A stretch of DNA of 64,000 nt from Quillaja saponaria (lineage: Eukaryota; Streptophyta; Magnoliopsida; Fabales; Quillajaceae), in assembly GCA_029379385.1 (NCBI GenBank), contig CM055607.1, positions 17,298,001 through 17,362,000 of the forward strand. Reading direction: 5' to 3'. The stretch's first letter is position 1; each line of letters opens with the position of its first letter. Made by a program: the position numbers and the translations under genes. This document shows, piece after piece, positions 47,188 through 58,962 of this stretch. The notes under the pieces are model-generated. The model was not told where the DNA came from, did not search any database, and saw only the letters and a list, made by a program, of their open reading frames with translations.

Positions 47188-48520
47188 CACGATGGAACCA
47201 ATAATCATTCCATGTGAGTCAATTATTGTACAATCTGAGTCAGATGGCAAATTGTTACATGTCGCTAGCAAAGATGGTGGATGGACTTTTGTGACATGCC
47301 GCAAAGCTAAGAAACAACATGTTCCTTAGCCAAATCAGAAAAAGCGTTGGCCTAAAATAAATATCCATACCAGAAACGGTAAAAAGAAAGGAAAACAACC
47401 TAAGGTTTCAAAACCCAAACTTTCTTCTAGAAAGCTACTTATCCATGAAGAAAGAACCCCTATCACCTTAAAAGAGTACTTTCAAGAGATTCTTTCGAGG
47501 TGAGCAAGTAGAGATTATGAATATGGTATCTTGTTATGAGGTCCATAAGAATGAAGTCAAAAAAGAAATTAACGAAATAATTATCAAAAGCCCAGAAGTT
47601 CTAAACCAGCTACAAAAATTGTCTGGTCATATAAACATTGTTGAATTGTTCCGACTACCAAGTTTAACACAAGAAACACTCATGAAATTTTTAAAAGAGC
47701 CAAAGCCTTATATTTCTGAATTTGCTTTGTCTGCAAAAAATGATGAAGTCTCACTCTGTTGCTCGACTACTGATCACTTTCACGGATGAAAACATGCTTC
47801 TTGGATCAAAATCCCACAATAAACCACTTTTTGTGTCTAGTTACATCCGAGAGCAAAGAGTTAATAGAATGTTGATAGATGGAAGATCCGCTATGAATAT
47901 AATGCCCAAGACAACCATGAAAAAGCTTGGGATCTCAATAGAAGAACTTTTCCAAAGTCGCATGGTGATTCAAGGTTTTAATCAAGGAGCATAATGCGCT
48001 ATAAGGATGATGCGTCTTGAACTTTTAATTGAAGAGTTAAAATATACTACTTTGTTCCATGTGATTGATGCCAAGACTACTTACAAAATGTTACTTGGTC
48101 GACCATAGATACACAATAATATTGTCTTATCAATGATTCAAGTATTATTAGGATGGTGTAAGAAAAGTTAATGCAGACTTGAAACCATTCACAGAGGTAG
48201 AAACTCACTTTACAGATGCAAAATTTTACTCAGAGAAAGACGAGGTGAACGAAGTCCTTAATTTGGAGCTTCCACTAACAAGTTAAGGGAAACCCAATGA
48301 TAAGGAACCACTTTAAATGACAACTCCAGAGAAACCTTATATTGAAAGTAAGAATGATACTATCGATGAAGCATCAACCACCATTGAGCCCAATAATAGC
48401 AAAAAGGTATTGACATCTTCTATGTTTGTTCTTTTACTTTGCTATGTGCCAACTTCTCAACGTAAAAAAAGGGCCAGTGGCCTTTTTCCGAGTGTTCCAG
48501 AGATAAAGGAATGTTAAAAA
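47188..48520 (+). pseudogene. Tat aspartic protease region
   Basis: After a linker with ERTPITLKEYFQEIL comes ITFTDENMLLGSKSHNKPLF. The active-site block follows as MLIDGRSAMNIMPKTTMKKL at about 47870-47925; relatives read DGGSAVN, so Gly has become Arg. Next are LELLIEELKYTTLFHVIDA and the GRP block, where the following Trp is a TAG stop (48106-48108). The rest to 48520 is an acidic linker. Function lost. Confidence 0.8.
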
Positions 48521-49600
48521 TGGATGATATTCAAGAATTAAAAAAGCACCATGCACTTCCATTAACGAAGTTGGAGAACTCTCCTCTACTAAAGCCATTA
48601 TCGGGATTCGTAAAATCTACTCAAAAGAATGGTTAGTCTTTAGATGAGGAAATTGTATATGATTAGAGTTACAAGCTATTGGCTAAGGTGGGCTACGATT
48701 TTGCAAAGCTGGGGCACTAGGATAACTAAGTCCATATCTCACTGGAGAGAAGATACATGGTCTCAATGAAACACAAACGAAATTGAGACAAAAAGGTTAT
48801 GATATCCCCACCCCAAAGGCTGGACTTAGGTATAAGCCGAACAAACCTATCAAGAAATATGTATGAAAGGGTGATAAGAAGTTGGCTCCTAATATGTCAC
48901 TATTGAGGTCGAGGATAGTTCAGAACAAGATGAAAAAAAGTGACATGTCAAGTCTCTGTGTTTGATCGTTTGAAATCCTCGACAGTTTGTGCTTCGGTAT
49001 TCGAGAGACTAAGTGTCATATCTCGAGATAGAAATATCTCTTTTCAAGCACGAAAGTTAGTATTTGATCATCTAGGTGTTACCAACAAAACTTTTAAGAG
49101 GCGTAGTTCAAAAGTAGAAAAAGAGATGAAAGATGTTGAATTGAAGTATGACAATGAGTTACGTAGTCTTATACCATATCTTATGCATCGCGTTAGTTCA
49201 TTAGAAGTTGAAACAAGCGGATCACTAAAAGTAAAAAGGTAGATAATCATACATACTCTTCCTTTAGATGATGACAAAGAAACAATCAATAACCAGACAG
49301 AGGATAATGCTACAAGTTATTACATCACTATAGAAGAGGTTGATGACTCTAGATCATCTGATGCTGAACTAAAGACACCCCATTGTCCCTAAAAGATGGC
49401 TTACAGACCATTATGAATGAACGAGAAGAAGTCAATTTCAGCACTGATGAAAACTCAAGACCAATTTTTGTTAATGGTTTACTTACACTAGAAGAAAAGC
49501 AGCAATACGTTGAACTTTTCAAGGAACATAGAGATATTTTTGCTTGGAGTTACAAAGAGATACCAGGACTGGACCCCGAAAATAGCAGTACATAGCTTGG
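48521..49600 (+). pseudogene. Tat protease-to-RT linker region
   Basis: Degenerate reading includes STVCASVFERL and FDHLGVTNKTFKR, repetitive phrases typical of the long linker in this lineage. It ends with FVNGLLTLEEKQQYVELFKE and DIFAWSYKEIPGLDP just before RT. Several frameshifts. Confidence 0.7.
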
Positions 49601-50270
49601 CCATCATATATGGAGTAAGGCCTGTCAAACAATCACAAAGGAAATTTCGTCGATAACTTATTCCACAAATAGAAGCTGAGGTAAATAAGCTATTTGCTAT
49701 GAGTTTTATACGAGAGGTACAATACTGACATTGATTGCAAACAATGTGCCAGTAAGAAAGAAAAATGGACAAATTCGTGTATGTGTTGACTTTAGCGACT
49801 TAAATAGTGCTTGTCCAAATGATGATTTTCCATTGCTAATCACGGAAGTAACAATTGAGGCTACAACTGGTCACGAGGCATTGTCATTCATTGATGGTTT
49901 GTCAGGATACAATCAAATAAGGATGTCTCCAAAGGATGAAGAATTGACAGCATTTCAAACCCTAAAAGGTATATACTGCTACAAAGATATGCCATTTGGA
50001 TTAAAAAATGCCGGTGCTACTTATCAATGTGTCATGCAAAAGATATTTGATGATATATTGCACAAGAATGTTTAATGTTATGTAGATGATTTGGTCGTTA
50101 AAACCAAAGTTAGAAATGATCATTTACAAGATCTTCAAATGGTATTTAATCGGTTATGAAAATATCAGCTAAGAATGAATCCTCTAAAGTGTGCATTTGA
50201 ACATCTAGAAAAAATTTTGGATTGTTATGTGCCATTGAGGTATTGAAATATATTAGGCTAAGATTGATGC
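49601..50270 (+). pseudogene. Tat reverse transcriptase
   Basis: Key blocks are VRKKNGQIRVCVDFSDLNSA, LSFIDGLSGYNQIRMSPKDE and YKDMPFGLKNAGATYQ. The catalytic YVDD box is intact at 50079-50090, but a TAA stop lies immediately before it (50073-50075). Another break precedes the first block near 49725. The domain would copy the element RNA into DNA. Confidence 0.9.
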
Positions 50271-50770
50271 TATTTAGAAAATGCCACTAGTTAAAAAGTT
50301 TGCAAGGACGTTTGGCATTCATTTGACATTTCATCTCGAACCTAGCCAGTCAATGCCAGCCTTTTAATAAGCTGATGAAGAAACACACAGTTTTTGAATA
50401 GGATGAAGCATGTAAAAATACATTCAATAGTCTCAAGAAATATTTACTTTCGCCACCAGTTTTAGGAGCTCCTATACCTAGAAAACCATTGGTGTTGTAC
50501 ATTACTGCACAAGAAAAATCTCTGGGGGCATTACTTACTCAAGAAAATGAAGAAGGGAAAACAAAACCCTTTTACTATCATAGCAGGACACTCAATGGTG
50601 CTGAATTAAACTATTCACCTATAGAAAAATTCAATTATAGGGTACTGCCAACATAGAGCTGAAATTCAAAGAAGAGCAACAAGGTTCATCTACTTTAGGG
50701 ACACGTTATATCATCACTCAGTTGATGGATTATGGATCTGTTGCTTAGAGAAGGAAGAACCACATAATAC
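50271..50770 (+). pseudogene. Tat RNase H domain
   Basis: PRKPLVLYITAQEKSLGALL, KPFYYHSRTLNGAELNYSPI and similar sequence mark the RT connection and start of RNase H. The domain then appears shortened, because integrase begins already at about 50772. Several stops. Confidence 0.75.
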
Positions 50771-50771
50771 G

Positions 50772-51795
50772 ATGAAGGAGGGGCACTCTGGCATATATAG
50801 GGCTTATCAATCTAGTCCAAAATTACATGACAAAGTGAAGTGTATGGGCTATTACTGGCTATCGATGATGAAAGATTCAATAAATTTTGCAAAAAAAAAA
50901 AAATGTGATGCATGCCAATTCCATGGTAATTTCATTCATCATCCACCAAAACCATTACACCCAACAATCGCCTCTTAGCCATTCGATGGATGGGGACTTG
51001 ATATAGTAGTTCCCTTAAAGCCAAAATCATCAAAGGGTCATTCATACATTCTTGTAGCGACATTATTTTCAAAGTGGGTTGAAGCAGTACCATTGAAAGA
51101 AGTGAAAAATGAGCATGTGGTAGACTTTATTCAAAAACATATTATTTATAGATACAGTGTTCTGCGATATATCACTATCGATAATGGAAAACAGTTCGAC
51201 AATCACTTAGTAAACAAGCTCCTTGAAAAATTCAAGTTCAAGCAATACAAATCCTCAATGTATTATGCACAAGCTAATAGACTGGCAAAAGCATTTAACA
51301 AAACCCATTGTAAATTGCTCAAAAAAATTATGGCGAGAAACAAGAATGATTGGCATGAGCAGATTGGTGAAGCGTTATGGGCATACCGAACTACATATCG
51401 AACTCCAACATAAGCAACCCCATATTCTCTTGTATATGGCGTCAAAGCTATTCTCCCACTTAAACTCTAACTACCATCCTTAAGGATCACAGTTCCATAA
51501 GGTTTGACTGAAGAAGAAAATGCTAGATTACGGCTACAAGAATTAAAGGCTCAGGATGAAAAGGAATACCATAAAAAAGTCAGTCCTTGATCATACCAAG
51601 TCAAAAATCTAGTACTTGCTCTACGAAGACCTATTATCACGACTTATAAAACTGGAAACAAATTCCTATCAAAGTGGGATGGACTTTACGTTGTGATAGA
51701 AGCCTACACTAATGGAGCATACAATATTATTGACAAGGATGGTTTATGTGTGGGATCAATCAACGGTAAATTCTTACAAGATTATAACTCATAAA
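50772..51795 (+). pseudogene. Tat integrase, catalytic Glu replaced
   Basis: The zinc-finger region reads EGHSGIYRAYQSSPKLHDKV and CDACQFHGNF. The first Asp lies in WGLDIVVPL (51000-51002) and the second in TIDNGKQF (51180-51182). The third catalytic residue, Glu in the usual LAEAFNK, is Lys here (LAKAFNK, 51288-51290). Trp codons are stops at 50976-50978 and about 51591. The C-terminal domain includes FLSKWDGLYVVIEAYTNGAY and ends with LQDYNS and a stop at 51795. The strand-transfer activity would be lost even without the stops. Confidence 0.9.
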
Positions 51796-51876
51796 GGTTA
51801 GTGCTCCTAATCATATGACCCTAAACTGCATAATACTCCTAGCTTGCACGAGTATAAACTGTGAACGGCCCATCAA

Positions 51877-51911
<35 letters not shown>

Positions 51912-52296
51912 TGTAATACTAGCCCACATGAGTATAAATTGTGAACAGCCTATAAAAAATAATAAAATAAAATAAACATTGTACTACTCTTAGCCCTCAC
52001 GAGTATAAACTTTGTAGGCTAAAATAAACAAAAGAGTTGATAGCCTGAACTACATTTTGACTTGATCCCTTTTTGGTTAAGTAGGCAACTTAGTTATTTA
52101 CTAAGTCTAGTTACATGAAAAAAATGGTTTTCATGTAAAGCATATCAGTGAACTAATAGAATGGTGTGTCATTTGATGAATAACAAAGCATAAGAAGAAG
52201 GAGAATGCCATATTGAAATATTGTCAAAGTTCAAGCTACAGTTTCATTATATAAAGAGGAAAGTACTTTGAAATAAACTGATAAATAGAAAAATAA
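51796..52296 (+). repeat. Short diverged repeats between integrase and the antisense gene
   Basis: Three imperfect copies of 'actcctagc(t/c)tgcacgagtataaactgtgaac' occur near 51832, 51920 and 51990. An (AT)n tract lies at 51882-51911. The remainder up to 52296 is non-coding in both directions as far as seen. Confidence 0.65.
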
Positions 52297-55249
52297 AAAT
52301 TAGAACATCCACTTTAGATCACGACACTCCAAGCATTCATCTTCCAAGAATTTATGAGATGTATTTAGAGTAGTCCTATCAAGCTCAGGAAAAAAATCAA
52401 CATTTTCAAGTTCTCCCAACTTTGCCTCAAGAGAAGAAAAATCTTCTTCATACTCAGATGACTTCGCATTGTTGTTAGCAACTTTGGCCATGAGATTCAT
52501 GATATTATTGTCAACTTCCTCTAGCTCTTTTGACAACATCTCCCTTCAAAAGCAAAGCTTGTCCAATTCATTATGCAAAGAAATGCCTTCTTTAGTAATA
52601 GATTTTGTAGCCTTACCTACTTCACACTTTTATGTTTTTACCTCGATTATAAACCAATCATGTTTTGAGTCATTCTATTAGAAATGTTTACTTAACTTAC
52701 AAGAATTTAGAGATATTTTGCATATAAGCACTTAACCTCTCCTTAAAAAGTGATGGATTAACACCATACATCTCAGTTAAATTAAAAAGATGAGTGAAAT
52801 CATTTGCAGAACTAAAAATTTTCTTAAAAGAATTGCAGACTATCTTTGCTATAATCAAATTCCCAACAAGTTCATCCACTTGCTTGTTTGCATCCTATTT
52901 TATAATTGCAACATCAAAGACAAACACTTCAGGTGGTTGGGGTATGAATTTTTCCACATGACTCTTCACAAGGGAATCTGCATTAATGACAAGAGTTTCA
53001 TCACTAAGACCAAATTCTTTCAATTGAGCATCTTTAACTAGTTGTTCAATTAAAAGGGGGTAGAATGTAGGTAAAGGTGTACCTTTAACAGCTGATTTTA
53101 CGATAACACTCATAGTCTCTATCACATGAGGACTTGTAGTTGTCCTCATAATTACATTAAAAGCACTAAGACCACTAACTAAATCCTCACTTCGAGATGG
53201 AGAGCCTTGAGGAGAAGCATGAGTTTTGTTTAAAATGCAAGATCATGTGCCCTAGTCTAAAAAGGTGAAACAAATACGCAAAACAAAAATATTATCATAT
53301 ATGGGATTAATTAAAAAAAGACGATGACAATGTTACCTGAAATTGAGTTGCATCTATCAGATGTGAAAAATAAGGAACATTGGCAAAAAGTCGTTAATGG
53401 TATGTGAAGGCTTACCAAATTTCTCTTGTGCAGAAGTTTTAAAGCATTTCTTAGGTTGCTTCCAATGACGATCCCCACTTTTGCTTTCATTATCATCTTC
53501 ACACATATAAGGCATAAGATTCTTTAGTTCAACATAAGAAGCTTTGATCTTTTTGCCAAATAAATTTGTTGAAATATCTTCAATGCTAATATCGTTTGCA
53601 AAAGAAAACCTTGTATTCGTATTTTTTATAACTAGAGATTGTACTTTAGGTTTGTTAATTACGCATGATAGGCCTTTATCTTTTTTATCAGCCACCTCGA
53701 TAACATTACAAGTCTTACCATTACCTACTTTACCATGCGGTAAGGCGCTTGACATTGCAAGTTTTGATAATAAAGTAGTCCCTTCCATAATGTGATTTCC
53801 CTGAAGACTAGACCACCAAGCAGAGAATCGCTTACTGACAAAAGTCCATTCATTTTGCTTATGACACGAGATGATCATAATAGAGGAAGTATTTGAGCAC
53901 AAGCATGACTCATAGAATTGATAAAGTTAACCTGTTGAAACTTCTTAAAAGTGTTACATCGGATCTCTCAAAGTCATTTCAGTAAACCCGAATTGAGGAG
54001 CAAACCTATGTGGATTGTAAGGCTCCATGATAAACTGACCTTCACACCGTAGAGGAAGATAATTGGTGCTTACACTGACAAAAAAATTAAAGTCTATAAT
54101 AGATAATTTCCCATTATCTACTAAAGTCGTCTACTTCCTCTTGTAAGGCATTGTGGCATCCTAACGTATCTATTGACCAAATCTAATAAGCTCTCATGCT
54201 AATAAAAGATCACCACATTTAGCAATGCCTTCACTTAATATTCTTATAATAGGAAGGTTGCTCAAGTTATGTGACTTCTGCAGGTATGAATCCCAAAATA
54301 CAGATATATCCATGCATATAAATAATGAAAAGAAAAATCTTGTTAAACTCAACCAGGAGTAGAAGAATTGTAAACTTCATTCAAACTTCTATAAAGACTA
54401 ACAAGTACTGTGATAGCAAGACTAAAAGTTGTCCCATTTTCCATCCTACTAGTATCCTTGAAAGTTGAGGGACGAATCGAGCCAAAATCTGCAATTAGGA
54501 GAGCGAACACACAAAGCCAACAACAAATAAAGGTAACAACGTATGTTTCTTTCTTAATTATATCGCTTTTAATACCAATATCTTTAGAAGCTGCAACACC
54601 CCATTCAGTCTAATTATCAAATGGTGGAACCTCTCCAGAAGGAAATCGGTTAACCTTAGCAAGCCCCTTTTGCTTCAATGGGTGATACTTACATCAGCCT
54701 CCGAACCAAAAATTAACCTAGCTATCAATGCTTACTTTTGAATTCTTCTTCCTTCCCTTATGAAGTATGTGATATGTTATAAATAAATAGCTGTAACTTT
54801 CAGGTAAATATGGTCATGCACTATCATTGGCATCGATGATGTGGTCAGATCTGGGAACTATTTCATCATAAAACATCCCATCAATTAGAAGTCCAACAAT
54901 TGCCTCTAAGTCCCATAGAGAAATAGAAATTTCACCTTGGATAGTATGAAGGGAATTGGTTTGCGGACACCAAGCCTCGTAAACTACATGAACTACGTCA
55001 GGATCCCAATCATATAAATAATAAAGCAAGAATGGCATCATACAACATTCTTTTTAGAACATCTCGATGGCGGTGCAAAACATCCTCTAACCATTCCCAA
55101 TACAAGGGAATGTACTTGAATTCCCCAGTTAGCATGAAATTAGTACCCCGTGATGCCTCCTTGGAAATAATTTTATCATTAAATGTTAGGAATGGATTTA
55201 ACCGAGGAGTCTTATGATTATCTAAGGGACGTAAAGCCAATCCAGACAA
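52297..55249 (-). pseudogene. Antisense plant-mobile-domain (PMD, aminotransferase-like) gene inside the Tat element
   Basis: On the strand opposite to gag-pol, an ATG at 55249 opens MSGLALRPLDNHKTPRLNPF, followed by YWEWLEDVLHRHRDVLKRML. After a frameshift near 55035 come YEAWCPQTNSLHTIQGEISI and SLWDLEAIVGLLIDGMFYDE. Then ETYVVTFICCWLCVFALLIA and IRPSTFKD (54590-54460), and a WW motif region (about 53825). A probable intron lies at 53336-53257. The C-terminal part includes THASPQGSPSRSEDLVSGL and ends in a coiled-coil-like tail (52539-52300). The central blocks match the plant mobile domain, which occurs both in host genes and in transposons. At least two frame breaks make this copy dead. 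Role in the element is unknown. Confidence 0.8.
53257..53336 (-). other. Probable intron in the antisense PMD gene
   Basis: On the minus strand TTTCAG precedes GTAACATTG (donor at 53336-53335), and TTTTTAG precedes ACTAGGGC (acceptor AG at 53258-53257). Between them lies an 80-bp T-rich stretch. Similar protein reading is found on both sides. An intron on this strand could only be removed from an antisense transcript. Confidence 0.6.
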
Positions 55250-55622
55250 ACTATTACTTTAATCCTTTAGTACAGAATACTATTCAGGTAAGGGTAGAAG
55301 GAATGTACTATTTTCCACAAGATTTTACAAATGAGCCAATAATTGCTTGTCGTCTAAAAGTGTTGTTCCTTCACTCTGATCATCATTAACATTACCCAAG
55401 ATTAACAAGTGAGTTTTATTTAATATGTAAATATCTTTGAAAAAAAGCCATCAACTTATACCAAAAAAAAAAAAAAATTAATTATTTATGTATACACACA
55501 TGTATATATATAATAATTGCATGAATAAGAAGAACTAAATATATTATGGAGCAAATTACTCTTAATACAATTCACAAGAATATTTGTTATAGACAAATAG
55601 AGTGATACTTTCAAAGCAATTT
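55250..55622. other. Upstream flank of the antisense gene
   Basis: AT-rich, with a poly-A run near 55464-55478 and alternating TA around 55500. It lies between the antisense ATG and the tandem array and would hold the leader of the antisense gene. Confidence 0.45.
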
Positions 55623-56100
55623 AATTACATATATGCGCATATATATTTCTATATATCCCGTATATATGCCTTCAAGACAATATTTGGTATTGATTTTGAT
55701 CATGACAAGTCAATTACATATATGGGCATATATATTCCTATATATATCGCATACATGCCTTCAAGAAAATATCTAGCATTGAGTTTGAGCATGACAAGTT
55801 AATTACATATATGCGCATATATAATTCTATATATTCTGCGTATATGCCTTCAAGAAAGCTTATGGCATTGATTTTGGTCATGGCAAGTCAATTACATTTA
55901 TACGCACATATATATTTCTATATATTCTGCATGTATGCCTTCAAGAAAACATCTAGTGGCAAGACAATTACATATATGCGTATATATGTTTATATATTTT
56001 CCATATATACCTTGATTTTGGTCATGGCAAGTCAATTACATATATGTGCATATATATTTCTATATATTTCGCATATATGCCTTCAGAAGCAGCAAGCATT
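55623..56100 (+). repeat. 89-bp tandem array in the Tat element
   Basis: Units begin AATTACATATATG at 55623, 55712, 55801, 55890, 55967 and 56034. The first three intervals are exactly 89 bp; the later ones are 77 and 67 through internal deletions. Each unit includes 'catatatatttctatatat' and 'atgccttcaagaaa', and most include 'ttgattttg(a/g)tcatg(a/g)caag'. The open frames reading through it on the plus strand are by-products of the repetition. Confidence 0.9.
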
Positions 56101-56722
56101 AATTATGAATGTTAGAAGTCAAATATATATATGTATGTATGTATACTTATATATGTATATATCTGAATAAATATATACCTTTGTTGTACTGTTGGAGTTG
56201 GAATCAAGTGCAAAAGACAATCGTGCAAAATCAATCCTTCTAAAGGAGATTGGATGGAACTGAAAAAAAAAAAAAAAAAATCAAAGTTACTTGCTAATCA
56301 CAATAAGAGGAAAGAAAGTCAAAAAAAAAAAAACATGAACTATAGGAATTGAAAGTCTTGATTGCCTTTTGTTTGAAAGGAGTGGATTCATTTATTCACT
56401 AATGCAAAGGCTTTGTCAACTAAGATTTGCAATCGTCTCCCTGTAAAGACAGAAGGGTAAGAAGACTATGTACTAATGGCATTATTACCCATCTCATTGG
56501 TTTGGGCCTATATTGGAAGATTGGTATAGAAGCTCTTGATGAAATTCATGGGATTCGAACAATTAATTTTGTTCCTTCACTAGTTTAGTAAAATTAATGG
56601 GCTTTGAGCAACTAGTTGTGTTAAAAACTCCTTGCATAGACTAATCACAAAATTCATTCAACAGACTCCTTGCCTTGGAGGCTAAATTGCAACTAATCTC
56701 TTAACCTTAATTGGTTTCTAGA

Positions 56723-56756
<34 letters not shown>

Positions 56757-57072
56757 AGTTCAGAATCTTAAGAAGTCAACTCAACTGTTGTATTTTAACT
56801 GTTGGACTCTATATGAGTAGCCATGATATTTGCACATTTACATCATTGGCCACATGGCCTCGTGGTGTTCTATATATGACTAAGGAATTAGTCTTCCATT
56901 ATGGAAACGTGATGAATCATGAAGAGGGATTGACAGTGGAATTCCTAGTATCTTGATCATGATACCTAAAGATTATTTTTTTTTTTCTAATTACTTTCAT
57001 TAAAAAAATTTATGGCTTTATAACATCAAGTTTCTAAAAGGATCTTAAATATCACATGATGATTGATTCTTT
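56101..57072. other. Non-coding 3' part of the Tat element
   Basis: It contains TATG/TATA runs (56125-56165), poly-A runs (56262-56280, 56319-56332) and an (AT)n tract (56728-56752). No gene is seen on either strand. Confidence 0.55.
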
Positions 57073-57866
57073 CAAAATGGGTCATGTCAGTCTATATGCC
57101 TATGCATATACTATGCATAGCCAAGAAAGATTTAATTATGCAACAGGAATATAATATAAAAATAGGAAAATCAAAAGCTATATAGGCACACAAAGACATG
57201 TCATACAATTACATCACATCAAGGAATGAAAATGTCAAGCAAATAATGACTAAAAAAAATGTTTCAAAGCATAGGAAGAAAACTTACAAGAGAAACCTAG
57301 ATTTTTAATTGAATTTTGTGCAAGCTTGATCAATAGACCTCCTTGCCTCTTTCCTAGACTCAGCTACTAGCAATACACAATGTCATAGATGAAAACTCAA
57401 AGTTTGCAGTTGGCTCATGAGTTGTTTTGAGAAATCTTAGTCATATTTATTGATAAGGAAGACTTGTTTTCAAAATGGGTCATGTCAGTCTATGTGCCTA
57501 TGCATATACTATGCATAGCCAGGAAAGATTTAATGATGCAACAAGAATATAATAGAAAAATAGGAAAATCAAAAGCTATATAAGCACACAAAGACATATC
57601 ATACAATTACATCACAAGCCAAGGAATGAAAATGTCAAGCAAACAATGACTAAAAGAAATGTTCCAAAGCACATGAAGAAAACTTACAAGAGAAACCAGT
57701 ATCTTTAATTGAATTATGTGCAAGCTTGATCAGTAAACCTCCTTGCCTCTTTCCTGGACTCTACTACTAGCAATACACAATGTTGTAGATAGAAACTTAA
57801 AGCTTGCCGTTAGCTCATGAGTTCTTTTGAGAAATCTTGGTCGTATTTATTGATAAGAAAGACTTG
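57073..57866 (+). repeat. 398-bp tandem duplication in the Tat element
   Basis: Copies start at 57073 and 57471 with CAAAATGGGTCATGTCAG and agree over nearly 400 bp with scattered substitutions. Each includes GCCTATGCATATACTATGCATAG. Non-coding. Confidence 0.9.
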
Positions 57867-58365
57867 TTATATACTAGATATATACTAGAAGTTCTTAATT
57901 AGATTTGACTTAGGAGTACTAGTCATGATCCGATTCTAAATATCACTATGTACAATATTTCTATTTCAGCTACAAACATGGCTTACATCATTATCCCCTT
58001 TACAGAGATAAAGAAGACTTTATACCACATGGAACAGAGAAGGAACTTGGGCCATTAAAAGAAATATTAGACCAATAGAAGGGAAATTGGGCTTCACTAA
58101 TTTGGTATAGAAAAATTACATATGGCCCATTTGCATGCCCTATTAAAGTAATTTCTTTTTAAGTGATAAAATAAAATAAAATAAATCAAGACATCATGGC
58201 AATGCAAATCCATGCCTTCATGTGGCCTGCACTAAGTAGACATGCTGAAAATAAATAAAGTCTTCTATATCATGCGTCTGTATGCACCCAAAAAAAAAAT
58301 ATTCGAGATTGATTCACTTGCTACACTATAAATTTGTGTATGTGAACAAATCTCGAGGGGATATT
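57867..58365 (+). other. 3' end of the Tat internal region with polypurine tract
   Basis: No gene is visible. AAATCTCGAGGGGA (58348-58361) just before the LTR is the likely polypurine tract for plus-strand DNA synthesis. Confidence 0.6.
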
Positions 58366-58962
58366 TGTATGCATAGAAATTACAATTAATTGCAAAGAGA
58401 CATGTGACATGTATGACCAATTGAGTTATGCCACATGTAAATGATATGTCATTAAAAGAAAGATACATTGTTAGTCAATAAAATCTCATGACATATACAA
58501 ATTGGCATCATTCAAATTCAAAATTATTCAAGTTGATAATCTTATCTACTTGACCAGTCAAATCATGCCACATGGCGCACCATGCTTGCTTCAAGACCTC
58601 TATAAATAGCAAGCTTCCTCGTTCTTTAGAGGATCCCAGGTTGAAATATCAGAGCTCTACAGGATTCAAGTCAAAAGACTCCTAAACTTTTAAACCTTCA
58701 ACCATCAAGTTTGCAGCTCTTCAAAGACATTCACAAGTGCACGAAGATTAGCCTAAACAGCCACATTTGATTTGAAGATCAAGCTTCTAAAGCCATTGAA
58801 TCTCCACCAAATCCGAAGAGTTAATCAAAGAAACTTATTTATTCTTTTATTGTAAAAGAATATTCACAGAGATTGTAACCCTATTCACTTATATAAATTA
58901 TTATACCTTATTTTGTACCCAATTATTGTGTTTGTTTTAAAGGTTTGTAAATCGTGTTTACA
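58366..58962 (+). repeat. 3' LTR of the Tat element
   Basis: It starts TGTATGCATAG and ends CGTGTTTACA. A canonical TATAAATA box (58601-58608) sits where the 5' LTR has TATAAGTA, so the element promoter is better preserved here. Downstream flank begins GTGTT. Confidence 0.85.

Larger units (their letters stand above)
44641..58962 (+). mobile_element. Tat-lineage Ty3/gypsy retrotransposon, 14.3 kb, with antisense extra gene
   Basis: It is bounded by LTRs of 598 bp (44641-45238) and 597 bp (58366-58962). Plus-strand order is gag, protease, RT, RNase H, integrase, then a short repeat zone, an antisense plant-mobile-domain gene, an 89-bp tandem array, further repeats, purine tract and 3' LTR. 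Gag and integrase blocks match the Tat group, whose members are known to carry extra antisense ORFs. All coding parts carry stops or frameshifts. The LTRs differ at roughly one base in ten by eye, so the insertion is old. No matching 5-bp duplication was seen at the outer ends (AAATA against GTGTT). Confidence 0.85.

Noticed and set aside
51263..51445. Minus-strand frame opposite integrase
   Set aside because: Shadow of the Tat integrase core; unlike the PMD gene it has no independent domain.
55602..56170. Two plus-strand open frames across the 89-bp array
   Set aside because: They arise because the repeat unit happens to be open in one frame; composition is Tyr/Ile-rich and periodic, with no known domain.
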